Assembly (NCBI RefSeq): GCF_031127905.1
Contig: NZ_JARXIC010000017.1
Location: forward strand, 1-64,000
From: Thalassobacterium sedimentorum
GTDB lineage: Bacteria > Verrucomicrobiota > Verrucomicrobiia > Opitutales > Coraliomargaritaceae
Direction: 5' to 3'
Length of the DNA: 64,000 bases
Part shown: positions 60,034-64,000 of the stretch, piece after piece
How the letters are laid out: every line of letters starts with the position of its first letter
Position numbering within the stretch: the first letter of the stretch is position 1
Made by a program: the position numbers and the translations under genes
The notes under the pieces: model-generated
Database searches by the model: none
The model's input: the letters and a program-made list of their open reading frames with translations, nothing else
Told to the model about the DNA's origin: nothing

Positions 60034-60900
60034 TTATTTGCTCTCTTCAGTCGATTCAGGAGCAGGGGCTGCTTCAGTAGCTGGCGCGGCTGCACTTTCC
60101 TGAGCAGGCTTGTCATCCTCACCATATCCAGCAGGCAATGTCACTTCGACATCAGCTTGTTGCTCAAAAACCTGCTCACGAATAATTGGTCCAGCACTCT
60201 TTTGAATCTTCTTTGCTTCACGTTGAGCCAATCCATTCTGCGCAGCCTCTAGGATAGTATCAACGATGATACGGATCGACTTGACCGCGTCATCATTACC
60301 AGGGATCGGATAATCCAGCACTGTCGGATCCGAATTTGTGTCCACAAGACCGATCACAGGAATACCGAGGCGATTGGCTTCAGCTACTGCGATTTCTTCG
60401 TTCTTAGTATCGACGATAAAAACTGCTGCAGGCAACTCGCTCACTTCAAGCATGCCTTCGAAGTTGCGGTTCATGCGGCTCATTTGACGACGAATCGCAG
60501 CTTCTTCCTTACCAGGAAGCTTTTCAAGTTCACCCTCTTGGTCCATTTTCAGGAACTTGCGATATTTCGCGAGTGATGTCTTAATCGTGGTGAAATTGGT
60601 GAGACCTCCACCCATCCAGCGATTCACGCAGAATGGCATCTGGCAAGCAGTAGCCGCTTCACGCATGATTTCTTGTGCTTGCTTCTTGGTACCAATGAAA
60701 AGCACGTCCTTACCAGAAGCAACAACGTCTTCGATCTTGGCATATGCCTTTTCGAGGAGCGCGTGCGTTTGCTCCAAGTCAATGATAGAGATGCCGTTAC
60801 GATTGTCGTAAACATAAGGCTTCGACTTTGGATTCCAGCGACGGAGCTGGTGGCCGAAATGTACGCCTGCATCGAGAAGGTCTTTAGGTGTTGTATTCAT
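60034..60900 (-). CDS. rpsB: 30S ribosomal protein S2
   Basis: A 288-residue S2 with the classic LLDAGVHFGHQLRRWNPKSK, KPYVYDNRNGISIIDLEQTH, and AIRIV-type SIRIIVDTILEAAQNG segments. The C-terminus carries an extra Ala/Pro/Glu-rich tail (EAAPAPESTEESK). The ATG at 60900 is chosen over one at 60927 because MNTTPKDLLDAG matches family starts. tsf follows. Confidence 0.97.
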   Translation of the reverse strand: MNTTPKDLLDAGVHFGHQLRRWNPKSKPYVYDNRNGISIIDLEQTHALLEKAYAKIEDVVASGKDVLFIGTKKQAQEIMREAATACQMPFCVNRWMGGGLTNFTTIKTSLAKYRKFLKMDQEGELEKLPGKEEAAIRRQMSRMNRNFEGMLEVSELPAAVFIVDTKNEEIAVAEANRLGIPVIGLVDTNSDPTVLDYPIPGNDDAVKSIRIIVDTILEAAQNGLAQREAKKIQKSAGPIIREQVFEQQADVEVTLPAGYGEDDKPAQESAAAPATEAAPAPESTEESK

Positions 60901-61092
60901 ATTATGTTCAAAGCCCAGGTTAACCACTCTGGGAGAAACAATGTTTCTTTTAGTTATAGGATTGGTTATGTGGGAAAAATCTCCCGTTCCTCGACTCTAA
61001 GTGAGAAGAGAAGCGCAGATGGATACCAGTCGCCACCGGCAAGGCAAGCGTAAAGGCTGCTTTTATGCAGATCAGTTAAATTTCACAAAGTC

Positions 61093-61410
61093 CTAATTAA
61101 AAGACCGCCCACAACCACAGGTGCTGCTCGCGTTTGGATTGCGAATATCAAACCCCTTGCCACTGAGTCCATCATCGAAATCGACCTCACTGCCATCCAA
61201 ATATTCCAGGCTGGTGGCATCGATTAAAAAGGACACCCCGTTGCTTTCCAATACCTGATCCTCTTCCTTTTTATCGTCAAAGGACATTCCATATTCAAAT
61301 CCTGAACAACCTCCAGCCTCGACGAAAATACGAAGTATCTGCCCCTCGCCAGCTTTCTCGGCAGCAAGTTTACGGATTTGTGTGACGGCACTATCAGTTA
61401 AAGTAATCAT
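61093..61410 (-). CDS. A-type iron-sulfur carrier (IscA/ErpA/SufA)
   Basis: A 105-residue protein delivering Fe-S clusters to apo-enzymes. The three conserved cysteines are present: GCSGFEYGMSF and CGCG near the end. The ATG at 61410 (MITLTDSAVTQIRKLAAEK) fits the family start; a longer frame from 61458 is unlikely. It is monocistronic here. Users in this window include IlvD. Confidence 0.93.
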   Translation of the reverse strand: MITLTDSAVTQIRKLAAEKAGEGQILRIFVEAGGCSGFEYGMSFDDKKEEDQVLESNGVSFLIDATSLEYLDGSEVDFDDGLSGKGFDIRNPNASSTCGCGRSFN

Positions 61411-61521
61411 CCCCACACGCAAAGCATCTAAGCCCTCCCTGTCAACAAGGCCATCCATTCAAAGCGACAAATCCTGACCGTCCACCCCATATACCTGATC
61501 CTGCCGATTACTCAGCCTGCT

Positions 61522-62511
61522 TTAATATTTATACCAACTCGGCTTGGCTGGAGGTTCCAGCCCTTGAGCTTCATAAGCTGTCTTAAAGTGCATTTTAGCG
61601 TAATTCTTCAACGCGTCAGCGCCCTTCTCAGCTACAATTTTTTTCGCCTGTGCCAGCACTTGACCACTGGCGCCTTTGACTAAGGGCTCACCGATCTCAT
61701 CGGATAATCGCTTCATTTCACGCACATAGACTGCACGGGCCACAATCGAAGCCGCCGCAACCACCGGATCCGACTCAGCCTTGGTGCGGCTAACTAAATT
61801 AAAGTCTTTACGATCCTTTACGTAGGCATCGACCAATTTCTGCTTGGTAAACTGATCCAGCAGCCCCCAGGGCGCTGAACGCTCGTCCAGCGCTTGATTC
61901 AGCGATTTACCGTGATACCACGCCAACAACTTGTTTAAATTACGACCAAACTTATTATAGAGTTCATTGTATTTGGGCATGCGCGCAAAAGCAGTCTGAA
62001 TCACGACGCCTTTGGTTTGGCGGATTTCTTTATCCAATTTCAAAATGCTGCCATCGGTCAGCTTTTTACTGTCAGCAACCCCCAACTCTAACCAGTGACG
62101 TACCATTTCACCGTCGGCCACAACACAAGCCGTCACCAGTGGACCGAATAGGTCCCCCTTACCACTCTCATCACAACCGGCATGCAAAGTGAACCACTCG
62201 GGGTTATGCACCTCGTCATAACCTAACCGCGGATCACCAGTAATCTGAGCCTCAAGAATATCACGAACAAAATCCTCGGTATTTTTCCCAGATACGACCA
62301 ACTTCCCACTCTGATAGCCCACCACGTTAACCTTCTCCCCCTTAAAGGCAAATAGTGAATAAGCGACATCATAGGGCGACCACTCCCCACCGCTCTTGGC
62401 TTCCAACAAATCGGCCAGTTGATCCATTTTCTCATCATCGAGTTTGAGGGTGTACATCACCTTCTTCTTCGGGCCTTCGTCTTCGATTAACTTGGATTTT
62501 TTTTTCGGCAT
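61522..62511 (-). CDS. rnhC: Ribonuclease HIII
   Basis: A 329-residue RNase H2-superfamily enzyme that removes RNA from RNA/DNA hybrids. It has the N-terminal TBP-like substrate domain (about 15-95, VMYTLKLDDEKMDQLADLLE) that separates HIII from HII, and a catalytic domain opening GCDESGKGDLFGPLVTACVV with the metal-binding DES. The C-terminus QAKKIVAEKGADALKNYAKM is typical. Confidence 0.93.
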   Translation of the reverse strand: MPKKKSKLIEDEGPKKKVMYTLKLDDEKMDQLADLLEAKSGGEWSPYDVAYSLFAFKGEKVNVVGYQSGKLVVSGKNTEDFVRDILEAQITGDPRLGYDEVHNPEWFTLHAGCDESGKGDLFGPLVTACVVADGEMVRHWLELGVADSKKLTDGSILKLDKEIRQTKGVVIQTAFARMPKYNELYNKFGRNLNKLLAWYHGKSLNQALDERSAPWGLLDQFTKQKLVDAYVKDRKDFNLVSRTKAESDPVVAAASIVARAVYVREMKRLSDEIGEPLVKGASGQVLAQAKKIVAEKGADALKNYAKMHFKTAYEAQGLEPPAKPSWYKY

Positions 62512-62636
62512 GTGGCAAATAGGGCGCGCTTCAAAGCATATGATTGCAGAGAGAAGATCAAGACACGATATGCAGCCAGCTTCAAAATCGCCAACTCGAT
62601 TCTTGCCATTCTGCGTAGCAAATGAAATCTGCGGCT

Positions 62637-63728
62637 ATGTCTAAACGATTTGTAGTTATCATGGCAGGTGGTCGAGGCGAACGCTTCTGGCCCGAGAGCC
62701 GTATCGCCCGCCCCAAACAACTGTTGCCGATCGTCGGCGACAAAGCAATGCTAGCACAGACAATTGAACGCCTGGCGGGGCTCGTTGCACCACAGGATGT
62801 CTTTGTGATCACCAACGCAGAACAACGTGACGCAGTGCTTGAAGTCTGCCCCGACCTCGATCCCAATAAAGTAATTGGTGAACCCATCGGTCGCGACACC
62901 GCTGCCGCAGTCGGGCTCGCCACTGTGCTCGTACGCCGCGAAGATCCGAGTGCCTGCTTTGCCATGCTCCCGGCCGATGCTGTAATCCACGATGCGAATG
63001 GCCTACGTAAAACACTGGAAAGCGCTTTTGCCGCAGCCGAAGCTCAAGCCGTATTGGCAACCATTGGTATCACCGCCAGCTTCCCCGCAACAGGTTATGG
63101 TTACATCCAGCAAGGCGAAGCCATGGGGAATTTTGCCGATCGCTGCGTGTATCAAGTGCAACGTTTCGTTGAAAAACCCGACCTTGAGACCGCACAAAAC
63201 TACCTCGAAGCCGGCAATTATTTCTGGAATGCAGGTATGTTCATTTGGTCGGTGCCCACTATCGTAGCCGAACTCGAAAAGAGCACTCCCACACTCTGGC
63301 AAGCACTACAAACTATCGATCAAGGTCTGGCAAACAATCAAAACATCGATTCCTTACTTGCAGAGCATTACCCACAACTTGAAAAAATCTCAGTCGACTA
63401 CGCCATCATTGAAAAAGCCCAAAATGTCGTAATGGTCGAGTCGGGCTTCGACTGGGACGATGTTGGCGAATGGCCTGCGGTCGCTCGCCACTACCCAGCA
63501 GATGACAACGGAAACGTCGTGCGTGGCCAAGCCGAGCTCACCGACGCCAGCGATAATATCGTCTACTGCCGCGATGCGAAACACCTCGTCGCCTTACTCG
63601 GTGTCAAGGACCTGATCGTGGTCAAAACCGACGATGCCACACTTGTCTGCCACAAAGATAAGGCACAAGAAATCAAAGAACTTGTCAAAAAAATCGGAGT
63701 GCAAGAAGCCTACAAAGGCCTAATGTAA
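62637..63728 (+). CDS. manC: Mannose-1-phosphate guanylyltransferase
   Basis: This enzyme makes GDP-mannose from mannose 1-phosphate and GTP for surface glycans. The 363-residue protein (368 from ATG 62622) has the nucleotidyltransferase loop VIMAGGRGERFWPESR, PKQLLPI, the FVEKPDLETAQNYL motif and FWNAGMFIW. It is the single-domain type without the isomerase half. The glycosyltransferase at 451-1644 could use such a donor, but no link is shown. Confidence 0.93.
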   Translation: MSKRFVVIMAGGRGERFWPESRIARPKQLLPIVGDKAMLAQTIERLAGLVAPQDVFVITNAEQRDAVLEVCPDLDPNKVIGEPIGRDTAAAVGLATVLVRREDPSACFAMLPADAVIHDANGLRKTLESAFAAAEAQAVLATIGITASFPATGYGYIQQGEAMGNFADRCVYQVQRFVEKPDLETAQNYLEAGNYFWNAGMFIWSVPTIVAELEKSTPTLWQALQTIDQGLANNQNIDSLLAEHYPQLEKISVDYAIIEKAQNVVMVESGFDWDDVGEWPAVARHYPADDNGNVVRGQAELTDASDNIVYCRDAKHLVALLGVKDLIVVKTDDATLVCHKDKAQEIKELVKKIGVQEAYKGLM

Positions 63729-63876
63729 TGATGCACTTCGGATGTAAACCTAGCTGGATAAACTCAGCACTTGCTGCGATCGTCGACGAAACGCTTCAAA
63801 CTCAGTGTGCTGAAGCGCAAGCCAAATCTAGAACGCCTGGCAACTTGCCTCACACATCACAACTCTCGAACAGACA

Positions 63877-64000
63877 ATGAACTATCTGGGAATAGACTGG
63901 GGTGAAAAACGCATTGGACTCGCCTTCGCGGATGAGATCGGCATTGCGATGCCACTACAGGCAGCAGTAGCCGCATCTAAGAAAGAACGCATGCGCCACA
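63877..64000 (+). CDS. ruvX: RuvX/YqgF-type Holliday junction resolvase, 5' part
   Basis: An ATG at 63877 begins a frame cut off by the window end after 41 codons. It reads MNYLGIDWGEKRIGLAFADE, the RNase H-like start of YqgF with the catalytic Asp in GIDWG, then IGIAMPLQAAV. It is too short to judge further. The 148 bases between manC and this gene hold no feature I can support. Confidence 0.85.
   Translation, partial: MNYLGIDWGEKRIGLAFADEIGIAMPLQAAVAASKKERMRH

Overview
The window looks like chromosomal DNA of a marine Verrucomicrobiota bacterium of the Opitutae/Puniceicoccaceae type (Coraliomargarita- or Lentimonas-like). The reasons are a PEP-CTERM surface protein, thrombospondin-type-3 repeats, a very short EF-Ts, an LptD outer-membrane protein, RNase HIII and the general style of the core proteins. 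This placement is an inference from protein character, not from a search.

Layout. 1-450 is a broken IS5-type transposase cut by a MITE-like repeat. 451-5217 holds a glycosyltransferase, pilT, dapA-dapB and ruvA. 5379-14816 is an uptake locus: an FecCD/BtuCD-type ABC permease and ATPase face an operon of a DUF4465 PEP-CTERM protein, a TonB receptor and a large surface protein, followed by a Fur-family regulator and a second, related TonB receptor. An identical 15-nt partly palindromic motif precedes both minus-strand units. 15029-24651 is housekeeping: panD, pheA with two chorismate-mutase-like domains, scpB, ilvD, pgi, accA and a zinc-ribbon protein. 24813-27917 is an arsenic-type island (arsR, arsP-like permease, and an arsE/arsF/arsG-like trio).

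28329-33438 is a 5,084-bp mobile element integrated in the 3' end of tRNA-Tyr, bounded by 26-bp direct repeats. It carries an HUH rolling-circle Rep, a probable ssDNA-binding protein, a hairpin-rich intergenic region, a cargo gene with a PD-(D/E)XK-like motif, a small helix-turn-helix protein, an AlpA-like protein and a tyrosine integrase. The integrase reading frame runs through the attachment core. In the excised circle it would continue past the core into a 62-codon tail ending on the rep start codon, so integration both swaps the integrase C-terminus and disconnects rep from the int operon. This is the most unusual thing in the window.

33653-45922 holds a ClC transporter, prepilin peptidase, ACT and TetR proteins, an EF-hand protein, an ABC-F ATPase and two sensory kinases. 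45923-51433 is a hexuronate operon (Ldh-type dehydrogenase, D-2-hydroxyacid dehydrogenase, uxaC, SDR) with a divergent AraC regulator. 51539-53238 is pntAb-pntB without an adjacent pntAa. 53285-59207 runs tsaB-like, alr, lptD, scpA, two small proteins and trxA. 59405-64000 has tsf-rpsB, an IscA/ErpA-type protein, rnhC, a manC-type gene and the start of ruvX.
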